A program made the translations under genes and the position numbers. The notes beneath the pieces were generated by a model, which had not been told where the DNA came from, searched no databases, and saw nothing but the letters and a program-made list of their open reading frames with translations. 64,000 nt of DNA, taken from Alopecurus myosuroides. Lineage: Eukaryota > Streptophyta > Magnoliopsida > Poales > Poaceae. The stretch is from positions 173,371,642-173,435,641 of the forward strand of contig CM054062.1 of the NCBI GenBank assembly GCA_028641055.1, given 5' to 3'. Positions 24,086-36,111 of the stretch are shown here, one piece after another (position 1 is the first letter of the stretch; each line of letters starts with the position of its first letter).

Positions 24086-26485
24086 CTAGATGATACCCCG
24101 CGCGTTGCTGCGGGGAATTGTATAAAATAACTTTTTTTGTTAAAGTTTACAAATTTAGGAGCATAAAAATGAATGATCGTTTAACATCCATCTTCTAATG
24201 TACATGTCCTTATGTTTAAAATAACAAATCACACGATGTTTGAATCCACACCCTGTATCCATACAAATATAACTCAATATTTTTTTTAGCTCGACGTATC
24301 TTTGTTCCTGTAAGAACACCTCTTCGAATATCCTGGATATTCATGTTATGAGTCAATTTCTTCGAATAGACAAACCTATTATTTCCCAGTAACTATATAT
24401 CATTTACTCCTGCAAGAAGGAAAAGTAAGATTTATTTGAAATTATGACCGCTTACAACCTGATCGTTTCCAACATGATTTAGAAAACTTAGATAAATAAC
24501 TACAAACTCTCATATTAAATCTTATCTACGAAATATAATGGTGACAAAATGAAACTTCCAAGAAACTAAGTCAAGATGTTTAAATATCTGTCAACAGAAG
24601 AACGTAGCAGAAATATTTTTGCATTCTCCAAAATCTCCATTTCCGGTGCACAAATTCCATGCAAGATAATATCGAACCAAATTGCTGGAAGGTTTAAATA
24701 ACAATACTCATGAGATCGCCGGGAGAAAAATCATTACAGCTATATGGGGTATAGAAAAATAAGAAAACCCAATGGCATTAATAGAAACGAACCAAATATG
24801 AGGCATCCGATAGGCGCTGGCCCAACTACTTGATCCATGAATTGATGAGAGACGGTGTTTGACGTTTTCGCTTGGAAATCATGGTGTTGATCTAGACGAG
24901 ACACCTTTTTTTGCTAGTGCAAGAAGATTGACAGTGAAACTCAAAACAGACGAAGGTGTCTACCTAAGAAAAACTAATAGAAAAATTAAGTAGCAAATGA
25001 AGCAATTGGTGCTAGCAGTGTGCTAGAATGTTCATCAATTTGATAATACAAATGGTAGTTCTAATCGTGCTGTGGGATAAACCGATGAAAAGGACAACTG
25101 AATTTTCTATGCAAAGATGCTAGCATGAACATATATAGAGGTCATCGTACATGGAAGATCGTGAGTAAAAATCCATGATACTTGCAATACAATATAGGAA
25201 AACACATCAAGCCAATTTTAATAGGAAAGCGAGAGACGGGGAGCCTTACATTCATGAGGTGATTAGTCGTTGATGTACCATTAGAGGGAAACTGCTAGGA
25301 AAGAGACTAAATCGAAGAGCGGGTAGCCTAGGAGTTCATACTTCGCTCATGACATCCAAAGCAATCAATATAAATACCTGTAGTAGTAGACTGAAACTGG
25401 GTAAAGCATGATAACGTATGCATAACAACCTGTAAGATGCTCATGATATTGTGATAGTGTAATGATCATGGCAAATCAATTCGCAAGAAAAGAATTAGTT
25501 TTGTAAGAACCCTGAGAAAACATTAAGATTACCTATGAACCAACAAAAGTGTAAGGATCTTACCACAATTTCGTTCGGTTGCACTAAAAGATTCGATTGG
25601 ATAAAGCAAGGAAGCAATGTATATTTGATATTCCTCTGCACACTTTTGCTAGTATCTGAAATTACCGAACGATCAAAACATTATCAGCTGCGTGTGGCTA
25701 AGGAATAACGGTTGAACAGAAAACAACCATGGTACAATGCTTCTCAGAACTTTGTGGCATAATTCAGTCAAGAGCGACCACAATGATGCAAGGAATAAAG
25801 CCACGACTCTACAATTGGAGGCAGTGTCCGCTCCATGCTCGGGCATGTCCGGCAAGGACGAACTGAAGCTCATTGGCTGCATACACAAGAACTCAAAAAG
25901 CACATGCATGATTATGCACCGCGTGCCGCAGCGCTCACCGTGACCTCATGGCCCCTACGCCACCGATGAATCGTGAGAGCCTGAGGCATCGAGGAGCAAG
26001 CCACATGTACGGGCTGGACGATAGAGCGACACCGCGCACTCGCGCTGGGTGGTGAGCAGGAGGAGATGGATATGCGTGCTGATGCGACCTTGGAGATGAG
26101 CGGCCAGGTCACGAACGTTGCTGGCTCCAGATTTAGTGCTCACGGAAGCCAGACTTCGTAGACTTAAAAAGGGGAGGAGTGGAAGACATAACGGAAGTTT
26201 AATTGTACACGCAGTGCTTAGTAATAATTTCGTGCTTGCCGTTAGCAATTGAGAAATGAAGAATCCTGCAACCTGTTGCGGGAGACGAAAAGAACTGGAC
26301 GGCAAGAAGTGCACACGCTGGTCACACGGCTGGTTGTGTTTTCCATATGCTCTCTTCTCATATATTGTTTTTTTCTTTTTATTAGGTGGCAGCCTAGGAT
26401 TTGCTTAGAGATGATTGATGATGTGGACATCTTGCATGTTGAGAGAAATCCTTGTAATGGGGGGTTCCTATTTAGATATAGAAGA
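24086..26485 (-). mobile_element. Non-autonomous Helitron (2,400 bp)
   Basis: Comparison with the other LTR (aagaattgtaaat at about 18672) shows a clean insertion between A and T with no target duplication. On the minus strand it begins TCTTCTATATC (5' TC) and ends with CTAG followed by host T. A hairpin with CCCCGC/GCGGGG arms (24096-24101 and 24110-24115) lies a few bases before that end. These are the diagnostic Helitron features. No Rep/helicase frame is visible, so it needed a helper. Short frames at 25673-25943 on both strands show nothing recognisable; they could be a captured fragment. Confidence 0.85.
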
Positions 26486-27272
26486 TTGTAAATAAATTAC
26501 TAAAATGACGAGAGAAGAAATAGTACATGTGAACATCATTGCATGCATGTTTTCACAATATCCTAGTACTGGTCCTTAAGGAAAAAACAACCATAGTTCA
26601 TTAAGATAAATATGGGTGTTATTCCAAACAATGCCTAAATAAAAGGTGGAGCCCCATTTAAATTGTTGCTCTTGTTTGTTAATTATTTAGGTGCATTAAA
26701 TTGTCATGTCATCATGAGTGTGCATTGCACTTGTTGTATTCATGTTATTTATTTGTTCCTTCTGCTTGTTGTGTATCGGTAGATCCAGGAGTCGAGGTTC
26801 CATCACAATACCTTGACGATCCCTACTATCACCCCTATAACCAAGGCAAGCGTAAATCCACTTCTTGAGCATCTCTCTACTCCAATGTTTTCCCTCAATT
26901 ATTTTCTCCACCATAATATTGCACTCGATTCAAATGTTTTGTTATAAAATCCTAGTAGTTGCATTTTGTTCCTGCTACCAATACATGTTTCCCTTCCTAA
27001 TATCCATAGTTGTTATGTGGCCCGAGTTACTGCTATATGCTACTTAATTGCTTAGCCATGCTTAGTTGAGTGCTCTGGGTCCGATGGATGGATAGTGGTT
27101 GGAAATTATTCATTTCATGCTGGATATATTGGAGACTGGTGGTGTTCGATTAAAATTCTAATAGGCATGGATGAGTTTCCATTTGTGAATTATGATGTTT
27201 CGCCTCGCTCATGCCCCTAGGTGTGAGTTCTCTTCGTCTTGAACCAAGACCGAGCGTGCTTCCATTGGTGGG

Positions 27273-28843
27273 TGATGGCTGACGTTGGTTAACCCCAAGA
27301 AAAAGGTTGTGAAGAGTCTAGCGGCAAGTTTTCCCTCAGAAAAGAAACCAAGGTTGAATCGACCAGTAGGAGGACAAGCAATCTTTAAAGGTCGATGCAG
27401 CTGAGATGGCAGACACACTATCGGTTCAGCGGCAACTTGGAACCTACACAACACAATCAATTCACTTTGCCCCAATGAAGCAGTGAGGTTGTCAATCTCA
27501 CCGGTTTTGCTAAACACAAAGAGGTTAAACGTATGGTGTTGAAATCAGTAGTAAAACAATATGAAAACAGTAGCAGCAGTGTGAAAATAGTGGAAGAAGT
27601 GTGTGTATTATCAGTATGAGAAAAATGGACCGGGGTCCACAGTTCACTAGAGGTATATCTCCATAAAAGATAGCTAACATGTGTGGTGAACAAATTATAG
27701 TTATGCAATTGACAAATAAAGAAACATGCATGCCATAAAGATTACTATGAGATTCATACGGGCATTACAACAAAATACATCGACCGTCATCCAACTTCAT
27801 CTATGACTAATAATCCACCCTTTGAATATCATCCGAACAAACGTTGGGTATTAAGTTGCAAGCAACAGATTATCGTAGTAAGCAAAGTGTGTAATGTAAA
27901 CAATGTAAACTAAGTAAACATCGTTGTTTTCTCCCTAATGGCAACAACACATCCTCCAGCCGTCACGTTTCTGTCACTCGAGCACAGATCCAAAGGAGGC
28001 ATGAACCCACTATCGAGCATAAATACTCCCTCTTGGAGTCACTAGCATCTACTTGGCCAGAGCATCTACTAACAAAGGAGAGCATGCAAGATCATAAATA
28101 ACATACACATGAAGATAACATGAAAGATTGATAATAAAAATACATATGATTCAATAATCATCGAATCCCAGCAAACACAACGTGTAGCATTACAAATAGA
28201 TAATCTCGATCATGTGAGGCAGCTCACGAGATCCTAACATGAGGCATAAAGTGGAGAGGACAACCATCTAGCTACTTCTATGGACACGTAGTCCAGGGAT
28301 GAACTACTCACACATCACTCCGGAGGCGGGCATGGTGGTGTAGACCCCTCCGGTGATGAATTCCCCTCCCGTCAGGGTGCCGGTGAGAGCTCGAGAACCC
28401 TCCTGATCTCGGGTTGACGATGAGGCTGGCCTTGGGTGTTTCTCAGGTAAAAGCGGTATATATTTACGTTTGACATATAAGGGGGATTAAATAGGAGAAA
28501 GGGCGATGGCGGTGGACGCCCGAGGGGCCCACACCACCCCGAGACGCGGCAGGGGGCGCCGCCCTATGGTGCGGCCCCCTCCGGGCCTCTTCGAGACTCT
28601 GTGGAACCTTTGGGAATTCTAAGACTTCCGAGCTTTGAATTTTCCAATTCCGGGAATATTTTTAGAATAACTTTTCTGAAACTAAAAAGAACAGAAAACA
28701 GGGATCTGGCTCTGTGGCATCTTGTTAATAGGTTAGTCCCGGGAAATCGATAAAAATGAGATAAAGTGCAAGGAAAACATGTAGCATATGGCATGAAAAC
28801 AACATGGAACATCATAAATTAAGGATACATTTATGACGTATCA
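27273..28843 (-). mobile_element. Solo LTR of the Athila-type family
   Basis: A single 1,571-bp LTR, same family and length as 232-1802, with perfect target duplication GTGGG at 27268-27272 and 28844-28848. The partner LTR region at about 19450 lacks it. No internal sequence, so it arose by recombination between two LTRs of a former full element. Confidence 0.9.
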
Positions 28844-29969
28844 GTGGGCTTATGCGAGCTCTATCGACCAACTAACTCATGAGGGTATAGCCCAGGGTCC
28901 TCTAGTTTGAGCTTTCCATTTGCGTGTGCATGAAGGATAGAGAAGTTGCGGACGAGGAAGGTGGTGTTTAGGATGTGGCCAGGGGCCAGGGGATGGCGGG
29001 GCCGACTTGGTCCACGACACACTGATGATCCAGGGATAGATTCACGCGAGGTAAAGGTTGTAATCGCGCCCACTCTCCTGGCCTCCCAGGATGAGGACTT
29101 TGATCAGGCATGATAAGTCAAGGAGCCGGACGGTACTGGTGGATAAAATAGTACACCCTGCCGGTTTTTATCTTTTTGAAAAGTCGTGTCCATGGTTATG
29201 ATATCCTTGGGAACAACAGTTGAGATCATAGAGAACTTGAACACTGTGATGCTGGATTGGTGGATGCAACGATCAGATGTTGAAGAAGAGTTACAATTTC
29301 TATCTCATTTCAAAGCCTTCTTATAAACATTGCCAAGTTGGGTCTTTTAAAACAAATTGCTCTCTACAAAACAACTACCAAATAGCCTTGCTAAAGCCTC
29401 ATTCGAGCTAGTATCTCTAGTAATCTTGCGATTACCTCCCGTATTCACCGTTGCTTTGTTGAATCTTTACTCTGTTACAACTTAGGACTTCATAGAAGTC
29501 AGGTGGTTTCTTTATGGACGTCGACGAGTAGTATGGGTTTTCCAGGTGGCAGTCTTGGGTGGTTAGGAGCAATCTGGCGCTGACTTCTTTATCTGTAGGC
29601 CTCTAAGGCCATATTTTGGTTCTTGTTGTTTAGAACAACTATACCTGCTTTGGCTTGTTGTAATGTTGGGTCCGTGATCTCTGATTGTATTTTGCTATCT
29701 TTCTCTGATAAGAGTTGAATATATACATGTTTTGTGTCGTAGAGACTGCAATGTGCCAGTTGTTCTGAGTCTTGATCTCCTAATATGCAATATTGTTAGA
29801 CCCGACGCTATGTCATGACTGAGGGGTTGTGGGCCGATAATCCATATCCGAGCCGCGCCCGCTGATGTGATTCAGCCTGAGAGTGGTAACCTAGTAACAT
29901 TCAGTGAGTTATCATAACCGGTGACACCCAACATCTTGCATAGTTCCGAGGTTCGGGCGTTACAAAATG

Positions 29970-30270
29970 CAACAACAAATCCTCGTCAACTTTTCACGAA
30001 ACAAGTGCCCACAACCACCAACACAAGTGCTCCTCAAGTCAAGTCTAGCTCAATAACTTGCTTAAAATGTGGTGGTAATGGACACAATTCCTTTGAATGA
30101 TCAAACAAGATGATCCTGATTGTCAACTAAGATGGTGAACGTGACTCGATGAGTGAATACGAGTCACTGCTATGCACCAAATTGTTGCCAACCTCTTGGA
30201 TGAAGAACAACATGACGACAAAAGCGTCTATTGTGATATGGACAAAACCCCATCCTTGGTGGTTACAAGA
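29970..30270 (+). pseudogene. gag-protease junction of element H with broken zinc knuckle
   Basis: Matches the intact gag-pol around 6780-7040. A CCHC zinc knuckle begins at 30059 (TCLKCGGNGHNS), but the fourth zinc-binding Cys codon is a stop, TGA at 30098-30100. A second stop lies shortly after, in the stretch matching [10 protein letters not shown]. The reading ends at 30270, where the Tat LTR begins, at the point equivalent to VVTRVL in the intact protein. Confidence 0.75.
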
Positions 30271-30854
30271 TGTCGGCACCCCACCTAACGGGGGTGCCAC
30301 AAATGAGCGGCGTGTGGGCCCACACGGAGCCTTGCAAGGGAAGGATCAACCCCTCGCCTGGGGAACGGGTTCTCAGGACTAGCCCATGGGGGCCCACCCC
30401 GTGAAGACGAGCTTCTACCCGTTAGCGGCCAGGAGGAGGACTCCCGTGTGTCCCTCACATCAGGGATCGAGAGACACGCGGTGGCCTCATAGGCCAGCTG
30501 TCACCACCAACACACCCTGTCCCGCCAAGTGTCAAGCGCACTGCAGAACCTACCAGCACAAAGGGGATAAAAGGGGGGCACCCCCGTCGTCTCAAAGAGA
30601 GGAGGTACACAAAGCATGTACAAGGGGCTTGTACCTACACCAACATATAATTCCAGATCAGACATGTAGGACGTAGGGTTCCATCTCATGATGGCCTGAA
30701 CAAGGGTAAAACTTGTGTCACTGAGTTTGGGGACGAGCCGTCCCCTTCTACTTGCTATGTGAAGCATGCTCGGGTAGATAGGAGCCTCATCGCTCACTCG
30801 CCGAACAAATCAGGGAGCTGGACGTCGGTCACTCCCCGTGTCCGTGTTTCGACA
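30271..30854 (+). repeat. 5' LTR of the Tat-lineage element
   Basis: 584 bp, TGTCGGCACC...TTCGACA, followed by the primer-binding site. Without the partner LTR the 3' boundary is inferred from the TG...CA rule. Confidence 0.75.
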
Positions 30855-30863
30855 CGCGACATC

Positions 30864-30882
30864 TGGCGCGCCAGGTAGGGGG
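30864..30882 (+). other. Primer-binding site, Tat-lineage element
   Basis: TGGCGCGCCAGGTAGGGGG, ten bases after the LTR, is the type of site seen in grass Tat/RIRE2-like elements. Confidence 0.75.
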
Positions 30883-30914
30883 AGCGTGCTCCCCTGTACC
30901 TGGACTACCAGCGA

Positions 30915-32640
30915 ATGCTGGCGGAAGACATGCCACCAGCCGGTAACACCACGGAGAACCGAAGTTCCCCCATGTTCGGCGACCCCCAACGGTGCATACC
31001 CGCTCGCAGGCACGAGCCGCTGGGGATGCAACCAGCCGTCATCCGACGGGAACCGGTGCGGCGCACCGTCTGGGAACAAGGCCGAGCTGCAGACCCAGCG
31101 CAGTCCCCCCGACCAATCCTCCTCAGCCTGAGGATGAACCACCCGCCAGGGGAGCGGCGTCGGGACGTGGTGAAGGCAGACGCCAGAATAGCCTCCCAAG
31201 CGAGGCGCCATATGGACCGCAAGCAAAAGATGCTCCACCACCACGGCAGGCATGATCTTGTGATGCGGCGCGAACACCGTCATCGACAGGTGGGAGGCAG
31301 CGCCCCGGCTTCATTTTTCACTAGTCACGACCTCGGATGTCGGGGGCGCGCACTCCCACAGAGGCATTGGCCATGGCTAACGATCTTCTGGAATACCCCC
31401 CGCCACAGACTTTGCCGGAGTACGACATCTAGAGGGCCTGGGTTATGAGCCTTCTGGCCTTCGCTTGGCGATGGAATGATTCCACTCGCACGTAGTATTT
31501 GTCGCAGGCAGGGCCTAGTGCCTCCCTACGACCAGGGATCCCGCGCCCTGGACCCTCTCCCTCCCAGGTGAATAGGACCGACAACCCTCCAGGACAAGGA
31601 GACCATATGTCCATCGGGTCTTCGACCCCCAATCCACCTCGAAGGAAACCACCGCCCTCGGAGCCGCGAGGGGGAAGGCACCCACCCTCAGGAGCCACGA
31701 CACGGTCAACCCTCCAGGAAAGGCAACAACGTCGCTGACCCAAGGGAGGTGGGACAGGCTTCCCTCCAGTACGGAGGGGGATGCTTGGCCTTTACCCTGG
31801 AGCTCCGACGTGTAGTATGGTTGGACATATTTCATTTCCATATACCAGCCACATATGATGGAACAACGGATCCAAGGGAGTTTCTTCAAATGTACTCAGC
31901 GGAGATGGTGGCAGCTCGGGCGGATGACAAAGTCATGGCCAACTGGTTTCCTCTGGCGATTTCTGATGCCACTCGCCCATGGCTGATGCACCTGCCGCGG
32001 AATTCAGTGGCATCATGGGCGGACCTATGCAAGAAGTTCGTGGGGGCTTTCCAAGGGGGCAATCGGCGCCCAGGGATGCTCACCAATCTGCAGCACATCC
32101 ACCAGAAGCTCGGAGAGATGCTATGTTCCTTCATCGCGCGTTTCTACAAGGCCGCTCACCACATCCTGAACGCGCCGGAGCCAGCGGTGATCATGGCGTT
32201 CCAGCACAACGTGCGGGATGTCAGGCTGCGAGAGGAGTTGGCTTATCATGAGCCAACTACAACAAGGATGATGTTCAAGCTGGAAGCTAAGTGCGAATGG
32301 ATGGAAGAAGGACGTCTTGCCCCAGAGCTGGTACTCAAAGACTAGGAAGAGGCCGACGTCCCAAAGAAGAAGAAGCGCAAGCGCGAGGACCAACAAGTCC
32401 TCGCCATGGGGAAGGAGGAATCTCAACTCCCCAGTCCCCGCGTAAGGGTCAGGCCATTGCGGTTAAGACCGCAGGGCTACGATGCCCGATCCAAGAGTCC
32501 AACGACCACGACGCACGCGACTAACGGTCCCTTCAGGCTATCATGGACGCACGGAAGCGGCGTTTCGGTGACCTGGGTGGCATCCTGAGGACCTGCTTTA
32601 ACTGTGGGGCCTCGGGGCATATTGCCCGGGAATGCGCCGC
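30915..32640 (+). pseudogene. gag: Tat-lineage gag, broken
   Basis: A basic N-terminal region (about 30915-31448) is followed by the conserved capsid-like domain at 31820-32340 (residues such as PATYDGTTDPREFLQ, WFPLAISD and WLMHLP). The frame ends in TAG at 32343-32345. In another frame a zinc knuckle C-X2-C-X4-H-X4-C (CFNCGASGHIAREC) is encoded at 32594-32635. At least two frameshifts or stops separate the segments. The protein would form the particle that packages the element RNA. Confidence 0.75.
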
Positions 32641-32928
32641 TCCCCGGGGCGGCAGAACCCCGGGCAGGGCCGCAAAGGACCGCGCCTGGGGGCAGACCCG
32701 GGGCGCGGAGGAGTCCCCAGCAACCAAGTCTCGGGGGCGCGAGAAGGAAACCCCGCTCGTGTTCGGAGGAGAGCGCCAGGATCAAAGCTCATGGCGGAGC
32801 TTTCCCAGAAGCTCGAGATGTGGCCTACATCCACGCGGAGGAGCATGGACACCTTCCTCCCTTGGGAAGGTGCAGAAGCTCGCCTGGGAAGTATGTGCCA
32901 TCCTTCCTAGCGTGGGAACGCAGGTGGC

Positions 32929-33111
32929 ATGAAGTGGTCTCATGTGCCCATTACCTTCAGTCAAGAGGACCACCCTGACCGCAATGCAGGGGTGGGCACA
33001 TTACCACTAGTGGTTGAACCCATCATCAACAACGTCTTGGTCAACAAGATGTTGATCGATGGAGGTTCGAGCATTAATCTCATCTCCACTAAGCTAATGG
33101 CTAAGCTGTAG
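32929..33111 (+). pseudogene. Tat-lineage protease N-terminal fragment
   Basis: About 60 codons show the ITFSQEDHPD motif and LIDGGSSINLI, the aspartic protease active-site region of Tat elements. It is cut by TAG at 33109-33111 and the recombination junction; the catalytic C-terminal half is missing. Confidence 0.7.
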
Positions 33112-33169
33112 ATTATGAAGACCAACCTACTGCTGATGGTTTTGAGCATTAATCTCATCTCCACTAAGC
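33069..33169 (+). repeat. 26-bp direct duplication at a deletion junction
   Basis: Positions 33069-33094 and 33144-33169 are identical (26 bp, GAGCATTAATCT...CACTAAGC), separated by 49 bp. The first copy is native protease sequence. The second abuts the H RNase H gene at 33170, as expected of templated filler DNA at a repaired double-strand break. Confidence 0.8.
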
Positions 33170-34705
33170 AAAATGGACGTCCCGTAGCATATCATAGTGA
33201 GAAACTTGATGACGCTAGATTAAACTATCCCATCTATGACAAAGAGATTTTCACTTTGGTTCGAGTTTTAGAAGTTTGGCAACACTATCTTTGGCATAAA
33301 TAATTTGTCAAGCTAATCTAAACAAATACGTGCTAAGTGGGTAGAATTTTTTGAGTCCTTCCCTTATGTCATCAAATATAAAAAGGGTAAAGAAAATGTA
33401 GTTGCGGATGCATTATCCTGCAAGGAATGCCTTCTTACACGTCTTGAGATAAATGTGATTGGTCTAGGTGAGATAAAAGACTTGTACGCTTCTGATGCTT
33501 TCTTTGGTCCTATCTTTTCTAAGTGCTTGCCAAATCGAGGTTTTGGAATATTTCTACTTGCATAAAGGTTTCTTGTTTGAAGCTAACAAACTATGCATTC
33601 CCGAGTTCTCTCTTCGCTTGTTGTTATTGAAGGAAACACATGAAGAAGGTCTCATGTGACACTTTGGAAGATACAAGACCTATGCCATGCTCTCCACCCA
33701 CTACTATTGGCCTAAGATGAGGCACCAATTGGAACGACTCGTCACTAGATGTCCAACATGTCTCCGAGCTAAGTCTACTTTCAACTCTCATGGTCTTTAT
33801 ATGCCATTGCCTACACCACACCTCCCTTGGAGTGATATAAGCATGGATTTCGTGTTAGGACTACCACGCACCAAAACAAACATGGACTCTATCTTTGTAG
33901 TGGTTGATCGGTTTTCTAAGATAGCTCATTTCATTCCATGCAATAGAACGGATGATGTTTCACATGTGGCAAACTTTATTTTCAGGGAAATTGTTCGTTT
34001 ACATGGTGTGTTCGAGAAAATTGTTTCGGATCAAGACGTCAAGTTCACCTCCTATTTTTGGATGACACTGATGGCAAAGCTTGGAGTGAAGCTCCTCTTC
34101 TCCATCGCCTACCACCCGCAAACCGATGGACAAACCAAAGTGGTGAACCGCACACTCTCTACACTACTTCGCGCATTGATAAAGCCGAACCTCAAGAATT
34201 GGGAGGAATGCATCCCACATGCCGAGTTCACCTACAATCGAGCTACTCATCAAGCCAAAAAGTGTAGCCCCTTCGAGATCGTCCATGGATTCAGCCCCAA
34301 CACCGCGCTTGACATACTACCATTACCTCTCCGCGAGCAAGTTAACATGAACTTCGACAAGCGCATCGACTACATCAAGAAACTTCATCAGAGCACAAAA
34401 GTTACACTTGAGAAGCACTACGAGAACCACGCCAACAAGATGAACAAGAACAAAAAGCCCATGGTGTTTCAAGAAGGCGACCTTTATTGGCTACATCTTC
34501 GCAAATACCTCTTTCCACAAGAGCGCAACTCCAAGCTCAAGCCACGAGGTGACGGTCCCTTCAAGAGCCTCAAGCGCATACCACAATCCAAGCACCTTGT
34601 GCACAACTCCTTCAACGTGCGTGACCTCTCTCCCTTCAATGGAAGTCCAAGTGATGACAATAGTCATAAGTCAAGGACGACTCTTTTCGAAGGGGGTGGG
34701 GGAGA
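33170..34705 (+). pseudogene. pol: RNase H and integrase remnant of element H
   Basis: RNase H ([13 protein letters not shown]) starts at 33171 and breaks at the TAA at 33301. The tether ([10 protein letters not shown]) and integrase zinc finger follow with stops and frameshifts near 33540 and 33655. From 33687 a long frame carries the integrase core and GPF region up to the polypurine tract. The first two catalytic Asp residues survive (ISMDFV and VSDQD), but the catalytic Glu codon of QTEVVN is Lys (QTKVVN, about 34130-34147), so the enzyme would be inactive. The frame then runs into the 3' LTR and its MTRSRSKAI motif, as in the intact relative. Confidence 0.85.
34690..34705 (+). other. Polypurine tract of element H
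   Basis: AAGGGGGTGGGGGAGA directly precedes the 3' LTR start TGATGCAGCCC at 34706. Confidence 0.75.
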
Positions 34706-34935
34706 TGATGCAGCCCAACCTATTCCACCAAGCTCTCCATCGACACCCATTGGTCACATGACAAGATCACGCTCAAAGGCGATACAAGATAAGGTCAACT
34801 CACTCCTCTCTCCCTCTCTATGTGTTTGATGACTTGGTGAATGGTGAGGTACCTCATGGAAAGACCCTATGTGTGATTAGGTTCGATCCCCAAAAGGAGC
34901 CCCAAGACGGTGCCCAAGGAGTTCGATAAGGTGCC
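34706..34935 (+). repeat. 3' LTR of element H, first part
   Basis: TGATGCAGCCC is the LTR start. The LTR is split at 34935 by the sister element; target duplication GTGCC lies at 34931-34935 and 44112-44116. Confidence 0.85.
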
Positions 34936-35117
34936 TGATTTAGCCCACCCAACTCCACCAAGTGCACCAATGACAAGATCACGAGCAAAGGCCATTGATG
35001 ATAAGGTGAAGTCACTCCTCTCGCTCCGTACTTTCGATGACTTGGCGGATGGTGCGCTACCTCATGGTTATACTCTTTGTGTGCTCAGGTTCGAACCCAC
35101 CACAGAGGCCCCGGAAA

Positions 35118-35658
35118 TAGGGCTGGAATTCGAGCCGAGTCGAGTCAGCTCGGCTCGACTCGCTCAAGCTCGGTCAACGGACGAGTCGACCTCGGCTCGA
35201 CTCGTTCAACAAACAAGTTCAAAATCAAAACTCGGCTCGGCTCGGTAAACTCGCGAGTAGCTCGCGAGCTACTCGTTTAACTTTTTTTATTTTGTAAAAC
35301 TATAAAAATTCATTATTATATATTGTATACATAATTATTTTTCATTATTTGGGGCATGTATAATAAAATCATCACAATAATCGATGAAAACATGTCACCA
35401 TCAAATAATTTGTAGTAAATAAACTACAATAGTCAGTAAAACAATGTTCACATAGATAAGAATATCATTAGAAACTCTTTTTACCGAGTTAAACGAGCTA
35501 AACGAGTACTCATGAACTCGGCTCGTTTAGCTTGAACTCGTTTACTGTCGAAAATGAAAACTCGACTCGGCTCGTTAGACAACGAGTTCAAGCCGAGCCG
35601 AGTCGAGTTGCGAGCTACTCGTTTAACTCGTGAGTTTCGAGTTTTAATTCCAGCCCTA
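35118..35658. mobile_element. hAT-type MITE (541 bp)
   Basis: Perfect 13-bp terminal inverted repeats TAGGGCTGGAATT lie at 35118-35130 and, inverted, at 35646-35658. An 8-bp target duplication CCCGGAAA flanks them at 35110-35117 and 35659-35666, the length typical of hAT. The other LTR of the host element lacks the insert. Both ends are packed with subterminal CTCGGCTCG/CGAGCCGAG repeats in opposing orientation. It has no coding capacity. Confidence 0.92.
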
Positions 35659-36103
35659 CCCGGAAAGCACCCAAGACGATGCGCAAGAAGGTACCAAGGA
35701 GGACGGAGAAGACGGCATCGAGTTCGGAGTCTCGGCGGAGAAGATAGGGGGAAACAACCCCCCGGCCTCAAGACCCGGCCAGGCCGGCCCCCCTACTCTC
35801 CAGGCCGGCCACCCACCAGAGGCGCCCGGCCTCCACCCCGGCCCCACGACGGCTACCCCCCTCCTCAGGCCGGGCACCCACCCGGGGGGGGCGGCCTCCA
35901 CCCCGTCCCCAGGCCGGTGCCCCCTCTCCCACCTCGGCCTCGGGCCGGCCGCCACGTCATCCCCAGGCCGGCGCGCCATGGGGCTCCCCCTGCTCCCACC
36001 CCGGCCTCAAGGCCGGCCAGGCCCGGCTCCCAGGCCGGCGTGGCCTAAAACGCACGGGAAGACCCGGATTTCGACCCCGTTTTCACCTACTTCGACCACC
36101 GGC

Positions 36104-36111
36104 TATATAAG
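36104..36111 (+). promoter_or_regulatory. LTR TATA box (sister element, 5' LTR)
   Basis: TATATAAG, followed by the conserved CTAGATCTAGGGTTTT motif, as in the intact element. Confidence 0.6.

Larger units (their letters stand above)
16331..29964 (+). mobile_element. Non-autonomous large-LTR Ty3/gypsy-type element (LTRs of about 4.2 kb, short internal region)
   Basis: Bounded by target duplication AAATG (16326-16330, 29965-29969). Two long LTRs (TGTAACAGCCC...GCGTTACA) flank only about 1.56 kb of internal sequence. The right LTR is expanded by a Helitron and a solo LTR. A primer-binding site (TGGTATTAGAGC) and a gypsy-type 3' internal end (GACGAGATTCTTGTAAGTGGGG) are present, but no protein domain survives or ever existed. 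The organisation fits a large retrotransposon derivative (LARD) or a deleted Tekay-like chromovirus. Confidence 0.85.
22154..29964 (+). repeat. 3' LTR of the large-LTR element, expanded by two insertions
   Basis: Homologous along its length to 16331-20592 but interrupted by the Helitron (24086-26485) and the solo LTR (27273-28843 plus target duplication). About 430 bp of the GC-rich segment is missing near 23300, where the left LTR has the region at about 17470-17915. Confidence 0.85.
30271..33169 (+). mobile_element. Truncated Tat-lineage Ty3/gypsy element (5' LTR, gag, partial protease)
   Basis: A 5' LTR (30271-30854), a characteristic primer-binding site, a gag with a CCHC knuckle and the start of a protease are present. 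RT, RNase H, integrase and the 3' LTR are absent. At about 33113-33170 the sequence passes through a 26-bp duplicated segment straight into H's RNase H gene. The 3' part of this element and about 1.7 kb of H were therefore lost in one deletion. Confidence 0.8.

Noticed and set aside
30838..31283. Overlapping frames in the Tat leader/gag region as separate proteins
   Set aside because: GC-rich sequence leaves several frames open by chance; only the gag phase matches a known domain.
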